Assembly (NCBI GenBank): GCA_041738935.1
Contig: JBGSOV010000015.1
Location: forward strand, 24,629-88,628
DNA: 64,000 nucleotides
From: JBGSOV01 sp041738935
Lineage (GTDB): Bacteria; Patescibacteriota; Gracilibacteria; CAIRYL01; GCA-016699755
Direction of reading: 5' to 3'
In this document: positions 27,225 through 35,651 of the stretch, one piece after another
How the letters are laid out: each line of letters begins with the position of its first letter
Position numbering within the stretch: the first letter of the stretch is position 1
Program-made: the position numbers and the translations under genes
The notes under the pieces: generated by a model
What the model was told of the DNA's origin: nothing
The model's database searches: none
What the model saw: only the letters and a program-made list of their open reading frames with translations

Positions 27225-28012
27225 TAAGTCACGTCATCGCAGCGCCTCTCCCCCTAGGTGTAGCTGCTCTCCCCCTAGGTGTAGCTGCTCTCCCCCTAGG
27301 TGTAGCTGCTCTCCCCCTAGGATAGGAGCCTGTCCCGAGAAGTCGGGAGGAGTTGGAGGGGGTTGAAATAAACAACCTCACCTAACCTCTCCTAACTCAG
27401 GAGAGGGAAAGGCACATTCCTCTCCCCCTAGGATAGGAGCCTGTCCCGAGAAGTCGGGAGGAGCTGGAGGGGGTTGAAAAAAACAACCTCACCTAACCTC
27501 TCCTAACTCAGGAGAGGGAAAGGCACATTCCTCTCCCCCTAGGTTAGGAGCCTGTCCCGAGAAGTCGGGAGAGGAGTAATCGCAAAGACGCTATCGGGTT
27601 ATTTGTGACTGCGTTAGCCGAGACTCCTGTCTCGTCTTTGCGAGGAGTGCCGAGAACTCGGCATGACGCGGCAATCCATTCGAAGTGGGTGAAGCAGTGC
27701 GAGACTATCTAAAAATTTGTTTGCTCCCTGATAACTGTTTGTTGTTATTTGTTCATTGTTACTTGATGCTTGTTTTTGTTTGTTGTTTTTGTCTGGATTG
27801 CTTCGTCGTACACTCCTCGCAAAGACAACACATTTTTTGGAAGATGTTTTAAAAAAGTTTTATGAGAAGTCGTTATCTGTGAGTTATTTTCTTCCCAAAA
27901 ATTATTTGTGATTCTCTCTTTTGTTGCCATTAATTCTGAGAACAGAGAATTTTCTCTTGCATTTTTTTAAATATATTATAAGAATAACTTTCTATATTTT
28001 CGTCTGCGCGCG
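27225..28012. other. Long gene-free gap, repeat array plus A/T-rich tail
   Basis: Nearly 800 bases without a gene. It holds the R1 array (27246-27570), a GTCTTTGCGAGGAGTGCCG...GGCAATCC-type element (27636-27680), a weak heptad stretch (27721-27775) and an A/T-rich region with TATTATAAG (27975-27983) that may be the promoter of the following ATPase gene. Confidence 0.6.
27246..27570 (+). repeat. R1 repeat array with 21-bp and 111-bp periods
   Basis: Three exact 21-bp units (CTCTCCCCCTAGGTGTAGCTG) start at 27246, 27267 and 27288. They run into full 111-bp units starting at 27309 and 27420 and a third, shortened one at 27531. The long units include TCCCGAGAAGTCGGGA and CTCCTAACTCAGGAGAG hairpins. 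Confidence 0.88.
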
Positions 28013-30514
28013 ATGACAATCTCTCTCATTATCGGTTTTCTCTTTATCTGCGTTACCTTCTGGGGCATCCGTGTGAGCGGAAACCACTATTGGGAAAAAC
28101 AATCCAAAGATATTCGTTGGACAGTATTTCGTATTAGACCGAATTTTTTGAGCGAAAGAAACCCCGCCGTAGCCGAACATATGTTCTCAGCTCTCCATGG
28201 AATTTTTCAAAAACATAGTTTTTTGGAAAAGTTAACCGGAAAACCTCAAACCTCATTTTCATTCGAAGTAACGACAGTCGAAGGAAGGATTAGCTTTTTT
28301 GCACGCATCCCCGAGCGTTATGCAAAACTTTTAGAGGCGCAAATCTATGCCAATTATCCCGATACAGAAATTAGTATCGTGTCCGATTACTTTTCACATG
28401 AAAATCAAAAAACCGTCGCATGGGCTGATCTCCATTTGATCAATTCGGACTTGTGGCCAATCAAGCGGTATTCTCAATTTGAAGATAATATCTCGCGTAT
28501 GCTCCACGATCCTATGGCTGGTCTTACGCTGCCAATTTCGCAAATCCCCCATGGAGCAATGGCAGGAATCCAGATTGCCTGTCGTCCCAATGATTCGGCA
28601 AGTTTTCGCCATCGCGCTATCAAGCTTCTTAAAATCATTGAAAACCGGAGTTTTCGTTCACCTGCTGCCCAGGGGCGTTATGAAAAACGTTTCCTCAAAA
28701 AGGGTATTCTTTCGTCTCTACTTATATTAAAACACCGTCTCTTTCGCAGATTTGCGACAGGTATCGGTCAAAACAGCAGCACATACACAGAGGATGATCG
28801 CGAAATCGAAATGAGTCGTCGCCACGAGCGTGAAAACGAATTTACCGCAGCTGGCGACAAAGTCAGTCGTCTTGCATTTGAAACGGCGATCCGCATTTTT
28901 TATATGTCACCTGAAGTCGACGAGCAAAAAGCGGAAGATAAGATTCGCGAAATAGCAGGTGCATTTCAGCAATTCCATATTCCGCAACTCAATGGTTTTC
29001 AGCTGAGCACACTCAAAAAGAATGGTCTGCTCCTCAAAAAACGCATCCAAAATGTTCGTATTTTGAAGCAGATGATTTTGAATACCGAAGAACTCGCGAC
29101 GGTTTTTCATCTACCAAACAAAACAGTCTCGACTCCGCGTATTGATTGGGTTACCTATCGCAAGCTCGAACCACCATACAATCTTCCGATGGATCCAGAA
29201 AAAGACCTGACTCTGTTGGGCATATCCAATTTTCGTGGTGGAGTTGGCAATTTTGGCATTCGTCCCGATGATCGGCGGCGACATGTGTATGTCGTCGGAA
29301 AAACCGGCATGGGAAAATCGACGCTGCTAGAAAATATGATCGCCTCGGATTTTGCCGCAGACAAAGGCATTGCCGTCATCGATCCACATGGCGACTTGGT
29401 CGAAGCCGTGCTCAAATTTGTTCCCAAAAGCCGCACCAACGATGTGATTTTGTTTGATCCGGCGGATCGCGAATATCCAGTCTCGTTTAATGTGCTCGAG
29501 TGTCCCAATCCCGAATATCGGCATTTGGTCGCTTCGGGCGTGATCAGTGTGTTCAAAAAAATCTTTGCCGAAAGTTGGGGTCCGCGTCTCGAACATATTT
29601 TACGGAATACGATTTTGGCGCTCATCGAAGCCGGTGGCAATACGCTGCTTGGTGTTATGCGCATTTTGGCAGATAATGAGTTCCGAGAAGAAACGCTGAA
29701 GAATGTCCATGATCCGCTTGTCTTGAGTTTTTGGCGAGACGAATTTGGCAAGTGGTCACCCAAGCAAGTCGCAGAAGCGATTTCACCGATTCAGAATAAA
29801 GTCGGGCAGTTTTTGTCGTCTTCAATCGTGCGTAATATCCTCGGACAACCAAAAAGTACGCTTGATCTGCGCTTTTCGATGGACAAGGGGAAGATTATTT
29901 TGGTCAATCTTTCGAAGGGAAAAATCGGCGAAGATACTTCGGCGCTCCTTGGCGCATTTTTGATTACCAAGTTTCAGCTGGATGTCATGAGTCGCGCGGA
30001 TATTCCCGAAGCCGAGCGACGGGATTTTTATTTGTATGTCGACGAGTTTCAAAATTTTGCCACGGATTCGTTCGCGACGATCCTTTCTGAAGCGCGCAAA
30101 TATCGCCTAAGTCTGACGGTCGCCAATCAATATTTGTCGCAGATGCAAGAAGAAGTCTGTGATGCTATTTTTGGGAATGTAGGGACGATGATCACGTTTC
30201 AAGTGGGTTTTGAGGATGCCAAGATGTTTTCGGATCAGTTTGGCGGGGAAGAAAAAATCATGCCGGCGGATATCGCCGCATTGCCAAAATATCAAGCGTA
30301 TATCCGCTTGATGATCGATGGGCTGGTGAGTCCGGTCTTTTCGGCAGCGACCTTGCCTCCGCCAGCATACGAAGTCGACGAAGAACGCGTCAAAGTCATC
30401 CGCAATGTCTCGCGCGAGCGCTATGGCAAGGCGCGCAGCGTGGTAGAAGCAAAAATCAGTAAATGGGCATGGAATCCGCCCAAAAGCAAAAAAGTCCTCA
30501 GCAAAAAAGACTAA
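28013..30514 (+). CDS. VirD4/TraG-type conjugation ATPase
   Basis: An 833-residue protein. One N-terminal membrane helix (ISLIIGFLFICVTFWGI) precedes a domain of about 350 residues found in patescibacterial relatives (FEVTTVEGRISFFARIPERY). The motor domain has Walker A GKTGMGKST near residue 428, IDPHGDLVEAV near 455, the Walker B strand FYLYVDEFQNFAT near 675 and SLTVANQYLSQM near 702, as in TraG/VirD4 coupling proteins and TraM-recognition domains. It would pump DNA or protein through a type IV system or pilus machine. No VirB4, relaxase or pilin gene is within the window, so it stands alone here. The C-terminus is Lys-rich. Confidence 0.88.
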   Translation: MTISLIIGFLFICVTFWGIRVSGNHYWEKQSKDIRWTVFRIRPNFLSERNPAVAEHMFSALHGIFQKHSFLEKLTGKPQTSFSFEVTTVEGRISFFARIPERYAKLLEAQIYANYPDTEISIVSDYFSHENQKTVAWADLHLINSDLWPIKRYSQFEDNISRMLHDPMAGLTLPISQIPHGAMAGIQIACRPNDSASFRHRAIKLLKIIENRSFRSPAAQGRYEKRFLKKGILSSLLILKHRLFRRFATGIGQNSSTYTEDDREIEMSRRHERENEFTAAGDKVSRLAFETAIRIFYMSPEVDEQKAEDKIREIAGAFQQFHIPQLNGFQLSTLKKNGLLLKKRIQNVRILKQMILNTEELATVFHLPNKTVSTPRIDWVTYRKLEPPYNLPMDPEKDLTLLGISNFRGGVGNFGIRPDDRRRHVYVVGKTGMGKSTLLENMIASDFAADKGIAVIDPHGDLVEAVLKFVPKSRTNDVILFDPADREYPVSFNVLECPNPEYRHLVASGVISVFKKIFAESWGPRLEHILRNTILALIEAGGNTLLGVMRILADNEFREETLKNVHDPLVLSFWRDEFGKWSPKQVAEAISPIQNKVGQFLSSSIVRNILGQPKSTLDLRFSMDKGKIILVNLSKGKIGEDTSALLGAFLITKFQLDVMSRADIPEAERRDFYLYVDEFQNFATDSFATILSEARKYRLSLTVANQYLSQMQEEVCDAIFGNVGTMITFQVGFEDAKMFSDQFGGEEKIMPADIAALPKYQAYIRLMIDGLVSPVFSAATLPPPAYEVDEERVKVIRNVSRERYGKARSVVEAKISKWAWNPPKSKKVLSKKD

Positions 30515-30931
30515 CAAGTACTGTGGCAATCCATATTTTTGGTGTTACTCCTGAGGGGCGGAATTTGTTGAATAATTTTTTTATTCAATAAAGCAAACAT
30601 TTTCCTTATTCCTCGGACATTTCGCTATTTTTTAATTTATTCATTGGCTTGACTTTTTTACACGATTTGCCAGAATACATCTCCTCCAAATTCTCTTGTT
30701 GTCTGCGGACTTGTCCGCCGGGCACAAGGTAGGAGGACATTTGCTTCTTCGTCTGATCCCGAGACTTCGGGATGCAGTACAAGAGCAACCAGATCTTTGA
30801 CAATTCGGACAAAAGAAAATAGAAAGCCAATTGGCGGGTACAAAAGAGTGGTCGACGTGTCGACTACTGCTTCGTGCCCGTCAAAAACCATAGGGCATAA
30901 ACCGCCCCGTGGGGGCAAATGAAAGGAGAAA
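30515..30931. other. Gap upstream of the transporter gene
   Basis: 417 bases, no gene seen. Several short perfect palindromes occur: GCGGAC-TT-GTCCGC (30704-30717), ATCCCGAGACTTCGGGAT (30757-30774) and GTCGAC-GTG-TCGAC (30852-30866). TTGACT at 30649 could be a -35. A strong ribosome site, AAAGGAG, lies just before the next start. Confidence 0.5.
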
Positions 30932-32293
30932 ATGATGCTGCACGATCTATGGATTCTGTTAGCGGAGCCAAGAATTATTACATTCTTGGTCATGCTTGGA
31001 ATGCTCACGACATTCCATCATCATAAGCTGTTAGTGGTGGGAGGTGCATTGCCCGTAATGGCAATATTATTTGTCATCGGACATGAATGGAATGTATGGG
31101 CGCTTGCCCATCATTTCAGCGAAAAGGAGGAGTACCACCTCCTCTACAACCTGGCGATTTTGTTGCCAGGATTCTCGATCATCGCCTATTACTTCGAGCA
31201 CTCGGGCTTCGATGCCCGAATCTCGAAGTACATCGATAGCGACGGGAAGTTGCTCTGGACGGTTTTCGTCCTCAGCATCGGTCTCGACAACATTGCTGCT
31301 GCCATGATCGGCGGCGTGCTTGTTCGAGCGCGGTACGGACAGAGCAACGCACCGTTCGTGCTTCTGGTCGGGGTTGTGTGCGCTGCCAATTTAGGCGGCG
31401 CTGGTAGTTTCATAGGAGACACTACGACGGTGATGCTGTACATCACCGGAGTCTCCATTCTTGTGCTGGCGAAAGCATTCGTCGCCACCATCCCTGCGCA
31501 ATTTACGCTGGGATTATTAAAGCACAAGCTGCTTCCGTTGCCGACAAAAAAAGGCAGACCAACCCCCGTCAAGTGGAAGTATTTTGCGCCCCTATTGGGG
31601 ATCCCAGGACTCGTCTTGGGAAACATCCTCTTCGACGAGCCCGGATTTGGGCTCTGGGCAGGTCTTGCATTAGGCTGCCTGTTGGGACGAGTCCCATTTA
31701 GGTGGTTGGAGATCGTGCCGAATTCAACCGCCATGAAGGCAACATATTTTCTAGTCGGGTTGGTCGCGGCGGCCAGTCTGATTCCCACGGAGGCATTTCG
31801 GCCTCTGCTGGCCGACTTGAGCACCACTCAAGTAAGTTACTCGCTCGGGGTGTTATCGGCATTCTTCGACAACATCCCATTGACCAAACTGGGGATAAAT
31901 CTTGGCGGCTTTGATTGGGGCGAACTCGCCTATGCCGTCGGATTTGGTGGAAGTTCTCTCTGGTTTGGCTCAAGCGCAGGAGTTGCGCTTGGGTCGAAGT
32001 TCCCAGAGCTCTACGACACCAAGAAATGGCTGAAAGGGCCTTTCTGGATCGTCCAGGGCATTTACGCCCTGGGATTCGCAGCCTACGTCGGCTTCTGGGG
32101 ATACATTCATCCTGCAGCAAACGATCTGCTGCAGCCGATTGTGAGCCAGATCGGCATCATCGCGGTCGGCATCCTAATCGTGCTCCTTGCAATGGGGGTC
32201 CACTGGGCCATCGCGAAGACGGGGATTATATGGTTTCCGTCAAGCACATGGTTCAAGAAAATGATGAAGGAGGTGCGGGAAGAATGGTATTAA
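30932..32293 (+). CDS. Putative ion transporter, NhaD/CitM-like
   Basis: A 453-residue membrane protein with about 11-12 hydrophobic helices. The sequence SIGLDNIAAAMIGGVLVRA and later GVLSAFFDNIPLTKLGI are the two paired DN-containing half-repeats typical of the ion transporter superfamily (NhaD Na+/H+ antiporters, arsenite and citrate permeases); GGAGSFIGDTTTVMLYITG is the glycine-rich re-entrant region. Sodium/proton exchange is the leading guess. Its G/C-rich third positions, strong AAAGGAG ribosome site and own terminator differ from the surrounding genes and suggest recent acquisition. It probably forms one accessory block with the small membrane protein at 32745. Confidence 0.82.
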   Translation: MMLHDLWILLAEPRIITFLVMLGMLTTFHHHKLLVVGGALPVMAILFVIGHEWNVWALAHHFSEKEEYHLLYNLAILLPGFSIIAYYFEHSGFDARISKYIDSDGKLLWTVFVLSIGLDNIAAAMIGGVLVRARYGQSNAPFVLLVGVVCAANLGGAGSFIGDTTTVMLYITGVSILVLAKAFVATIPAQFTLGLLKHKLLPLPTKKGRPTPVKWKYFAPLLGIPGLVLGNILFDEPGFGLWAGLALGCLLGRVPFRWLEIVPNSTAMKATYFLVGLVAAASLIPTEAFRPLLADLSTTQVSYSLGVLSAFFDNIPLTKLGINLGGFDWGELAYAVGFGGSSLWFGSSAGVALGSKFPELYDTKKWLKGPFWIVQGIYALGFAAYVGFWGYIHPAANDLLQPIVSQIGIIAVGILIVLLAMGVHWAIAKTGIIWFPSSTWFKKMMKEVREEWY

Positions 32294-32744
32294 ACTAACT
32301 TCCTAACCTCTTCTCCCCCACAAAACTCGGAAGGCCGGTAAGTCCCGGTCTTCCACCCTCTTTTTTTGTTGCTCCTGTCGATTCTCAAACGAGTGGTCAC
32401 AGGGTACAAAAAAAATGAGAAAATAATACTTTTGTCCGAATTGTCTCACCTTTTTTGGCGTATAAAACCATTATAGACAGCTGCACAAAAGCCCTGTATA
32501 AAATTTGACAAATATATTTTTTTATTTAATAATATAATCCTTTGCAAAAAGGGGCATGCTCTTTGACAACTTCGGCAACCCGTGTAGCAGGTATTTTTCT
32601 GGAAGTGAAGGGTACTTTTCCGATTTTTGTTGGTCAATCGAAAGATTGTGCCAACAGCGCGGAACGCCACTTCGATTCCAGATGTCCTGCCTGCTATTCG
32701 CTTTCAACAACCGCCCAACTTTGAGCAAAAATGGAGGAAAGGCT
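32294..32744. other. Gap between the two membrane-protein genes
   Basis: Holds the terminator at 32329, then an A/T-rich stretch with TTGACA (32505-32510) and TATAAT (32533-32538) 22 bases apart, wider than optimal; the bases between also offer TTTAAT. The open frame before 32745 has no good start and is probably leader. Confidence 0.45.
32329..32368 (+). terminator. Intrinsic terminator
   Basis: GGAAGGCCGG and CCGGTCTTCC with a short TAAGTC loop and one mismatch, followed by ACCCTC and seven T. It follows the transporter gene. Confidence 0.82.
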
Positions 32745-33140
32745 ATGCTACTGTTAATCTTCGTTCTTGCGGAATTGGAAGCCTTAATGGGTTTCCAACT
32801 CACCCCTATGATGGGTGCCGTCGGAATCCTCCCGCTCATGGCGGGAATGGCCGTTCTGGCAGCCACCGAAGCGGAAGGAAAAAAAACACCATGGTTGAAT
32901 GCCATGGTGCTCTTCCAATGCGGAGGAGGTCTGATTCTTATCATGTCGTCGGAGATGTATATTCCAAAGGAATATATTGCAATATACTTGCCGGCGGCGA
33001 CGGGCGAGTTAATCGCCTGGATTGGTTGGCGGCGGTCGAAAGACCCCGTCAACCCAGTCCCCGAAGTATTCCGGGACAACATCGACCATACCAAGGAAGT
33101 GCTCGCAAGAGCACTCCAAGAAAGTCAGAAAAACGACTAA
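32745..33140 (+). CDS. Small membrane protein of unknown function
   Basis: A 131-residue protein with four hydrophobic segments (about residues 1-14, 24-43, 54-70 and 77-95) and a hydrophilic, charged C-terminal tail (NPVPEVFRDNIDHTKEVLAR). The start is fixed by GGAGGAAAGG just upstream. No family recognised. As with the transporter at 30932, codon use is G/C-rich, the ribosome site is strong and a double terminator follows. Confidence 0.65.
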   Translation: MLLLIFVLAELEALMGFQLTPMMGAVGILPLMAGMAVLAATEAEGKKTPWLNAMVLFQCGGGLILIMSSEMYIPKEYIAIYLPAATGELIAWIGWRRSKDPVNPVPEVFRDNIDHTKEVLARALQESQKND

Positions 33141-33162
33141 GCGGCAGGACAGGACAAAAAAA

Positions 33163-33217
33163 GCAGGGCGGACTCACAAAGAGCCGCCCTGCACCAACCC
33201 TTTGTGGGTTTTTTTTG
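33163..33217 (+). terminator. Tandem intrinsic terminators
   Basis: GCAGGGCGG/CCGCCCTGC forms a 9-bp stem, then AACCC/GGGTT forms a second short stem followed by eight T. Confidence 0.85.
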
Positions 33218-33362
33218 TGTATTCCAAATCTGAGATTATTCGTAAAAAAGGAGGTTCGTAAGCTCTCATACAAAACGTGTCATGCTGTTTTCTGGATAAC
33301 AAAAACTGTGGTGCCCTCTCGAAAGAACACCACAGCCAAGTGCAAAAATCTATTCCGAACAA

Positions 33363-35204
33363 TCACACAAACACCAACATCGGAAAAATCATCGGCTCGC
33401 GTTGAATGCGCTTGTAAACAAGCGTTTGTAATCCCCTTTCGATGGCGCGTTTGATATCTTGTACACTCGCGTCGGGATGATCTTTGATAATCTGTTCGTA
33501 AGACCTTTTGGCTTGCTGTTCGCATTCTTTGAGAATTTCTTGGCTTTCGCGCATGTAGATAAATCCTTTAGAAGTCACATCAGGGTCGCAGACGAGGCGG
33601 CGGCTTTTTTCAAAGGCTTTTACAAGAACAAAGATTGCTCCGCCATTTGCCATGATTTTGCGTTCTTCCATCACTTTGGTGCCGATGTCGCCACTGCCGA
33701 GTCCATCGATCATAATAAGTTCGGACGGAATCCGGCTTTTGCTGCGGCGCAGGCTTCCCTGCTCATATTCGAGAATACTGCCGTTTTCGAGGAGTGGAAC
33801 TTGATCGGATTGATAACCGAGGTCAAAAGCGAGTTCTTTGTGTGCTTGGCGCATAAAGAGTTCGCCATGAATCGGGACAATATTTTTGGGTCGCATCAGC
33901 GAATGCATCAATTTGATATCGCCGCTGTAGCCATGTCCAGAAACATGAATATCCATCGTGTCGTTGGTAATCACTTTTGCTCCCAACCTGATGAGATTGT
34001 TGATCGTGCTGTAGACGCCGCGTTCGTTACCAGGAATCGGCGAGCTCGAAAAGATGACGGTGTCATTTTTGCGGATCGAAATCTGCGGATGCGTCCCGAG
34101 TCCAATTCGTGTCAGCGCGCTACGCGGCTCTCCTTGCGAACCGGTTGTCAGAATCAAAACTTGATTATCTGGCAAATCGTCAGTGTTGGGACCCAACTTG
34201 CGAATCGAACCTTTGGGAACTTTAAAGTAGCCAAGGTTGGCAGCAATTTCGAGCGTATTCATCATACTCCGTCCCGAGACAAAGACTTTGCGATTGTATT
34301 TGTGCGCAAAATGCACGACTTGTTCGATACGCGAAACAAGTGACGAAAAACTCGCGAGAATCAAGCGCCCACTGGTATTTTCGATAACATCATGCAGATT
34401 TTGCGCGATGACTTTTTCGGAAACACAAAAGCCTGGTTTGCGCGCATTCGTACTTTCGCAAAAGAGAACGTCAACGCCCTTTTTACCAATTTCGGCAATG
34501 CGGGCGGTGTTCGCTGGTCTGCCATCGGCTGGCGTAAAGTCGAATTTAAAGTCGCCGGTATGCGCAAATGTTCCCGCGGGTGTGCTGGCGAACATTCCCA
34601 TACAATCGGGAATGGAATGATTGACCGGAAAAAACTCGACCTGAAAGCAACCAAGGTTAAGTTTGTCTACTTCGGGATTGACTTCGACAATCGTGCATTG
34701 CTTATCAATGCCGTATTCTTCGATGCGTTTTTTGACGAGTCCTGCCGAAAAGCGCGTCATAATCATCGGCGGAAAGCCGATTTTTGGCAACACATGTTGT
34801 AATGCGCCAATATGGTCAAGATGCCCGTGCGTAATAATGATGCCGCGAATGCGGTGTTTGTTATTTTCGAGAAAAGTCGTATCGGGGATAACAAAGTCCA
34901 CACCGAGCATTTCGTCATCTGGAAATGCCAAGCCGACATCGATGACAATAATGTCGTTGCCGCATTCGACTGCGGTGCAGTTTTTGCCGACTTCGTTGAG
35001 TCCGCCGATAATATAGAAGCGCAGTTTGCCAGTGGTTATCGGCTGATTTGTGCTAGGTGCGCTATTTTGCGCAAAAGGGGGTTTTTTTTTGCCGAAACGT
35101 CGGCGTTTGCGTTTTTGTCCGTCTTGATGTGAAGTAGCTGATCCATTGTTTTGACTAGGAGGAGTACTGTTATTAAGAGGAGGAACGCTTGGATTGGTGT
35201 CCAT
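33363..35204 (-). CDS. rnj: Ribonuclease J
   Basis: A 613-residue beta-CASP metallo-beta-lactamase RNase. A basic, Asn/Ser/Pro-rich N-terminal tail (about 60 residues, with KRKRRRFGKKK) precedes the catalytic core. HGHLDHIGAL gives the zinc motif HxHxDH near residue 130, HSIPDCMG a further His, GDFKFDFTP the metal-bridging Asp, and SGHGYSGDIKLM plus VPIHGELFMR the beta-CASP and C-terminal His motifs. It degrades and matures RNA by 5'-3' exo- and endonuclease action. The ATG at 35204 begins the tail; the frame is open another 35 codons but into a repeat-bearing gap. The RNase E family was not seen in the window. Confidence 0.93.
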   Translation of the reverse strand: MDTNPSVPPLNNSTPPSQNNGSATSHQDGQKRKRRRFGKKKPPFAQNSAPSTNQPITTGKLRFYIIGGLNEVGKNCTAVECGNDIIVIDVGLAFPDDEMLGVDFVIPDTTFLENNKHRIRGIIITHGHLDHIGALQHVLPKIGFPPMIMTRFSAGLVKKRIEEYGIDKQCTIVEVNPEVDKLNLGCFQVEFFPVNHSIPDCMGMFASTPAGTFAHTGDFKFDFTPADGRPANTARIAEIGKKGVDVLFCESTNARKPGFCVSEKVIAQNLHDVIENTSGRLILASFSSLVSRIEQVVHFAHKYNRKVFVSGRSMMNTLEIAANLGYFKVPKGSIRKLGPNTDDLPDNQVLILTTGSQGEPRSALTRIGLGTHPQISIRKNDTVIFSSSPIPGNERGVYSTINNLIRLGAKVITNDTMDIHVSGHGYSGDIKLMHSLMRPKNIVPIHGELFMRQAHKELAFDLGYQSDQVPLLENGSILEYEQGSLRRSKSRIPSELIMIDGLGSGDIGTKVMEERKIMANGGAIFVLVKAFEKSRRLVCDPDVTSKGFIYMRESQEILKECEQQAKRSYEQIIKDHPDASVQDIKRAIERGLQTLVYKRIQREPMIFPMLVFV

Positions 35205-35651
35205 AACAATTAAATAAAAAAATTTGTTCACTTCTATCATACTCTTTCTTAAAAGATACTTGCAAGCATTTTGAGTAGTGAGTCCTATTATACCGCTTTG
35301 TAAAAACAAATTATTGTTTTGATGTTAGGAAATCAACCGCTTTTTGATCGTTTTTAGTCGTATATCTGCTTCGTGATTTGTGCTCACTCATTTTTGATAT
35401 TTATTTCTAGATTGCCACGCTCTCCCAAATTTTCGGAATCGCTCGCAAAGACAAACCCTTGTCATTCCGATCCCCGAGTCCTCGGGAGAGAAGCAGCGTC
35501 ATTGCGATCCCGCCGTGGCGGGAGAAGCAATCCATGTGCTTACATTCCTACATCCTAAATCTTAAATCCTGATTTTTGTTATCTGCTCCCTGATATTTGT
35601 TTCCTGCTATCTGTTTCTTGATTTGGAAGAAACTGGCATAATAGAAACATC
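35205..35651. repeat. Gap with ordered repeat modules
   Basis: After an A/T-rich leader it carries, in order, the GTCATTGCGATCCCGCCGTG element ending GCAATCCATGTG (35500-35538), the CCTACATCCTAAATC module (35548-35573) and a heptad stretch (35574-35625). It is the forward counterpart of 19498-19948. No gene seen. Confidence 0.7.

Noticed and set aside
27246..27570. Possible CRISPR array from regular repeats
   Set aside because: The units are contiguous 21-bp and 111-bp tandems with no unique spacers, and no cas genes are near.
30606..30830. 74-codon minus-strand ORF upstream of the transporter
   Set aside because: No start signals and it runs through short palindromes that look regulatory or structural.
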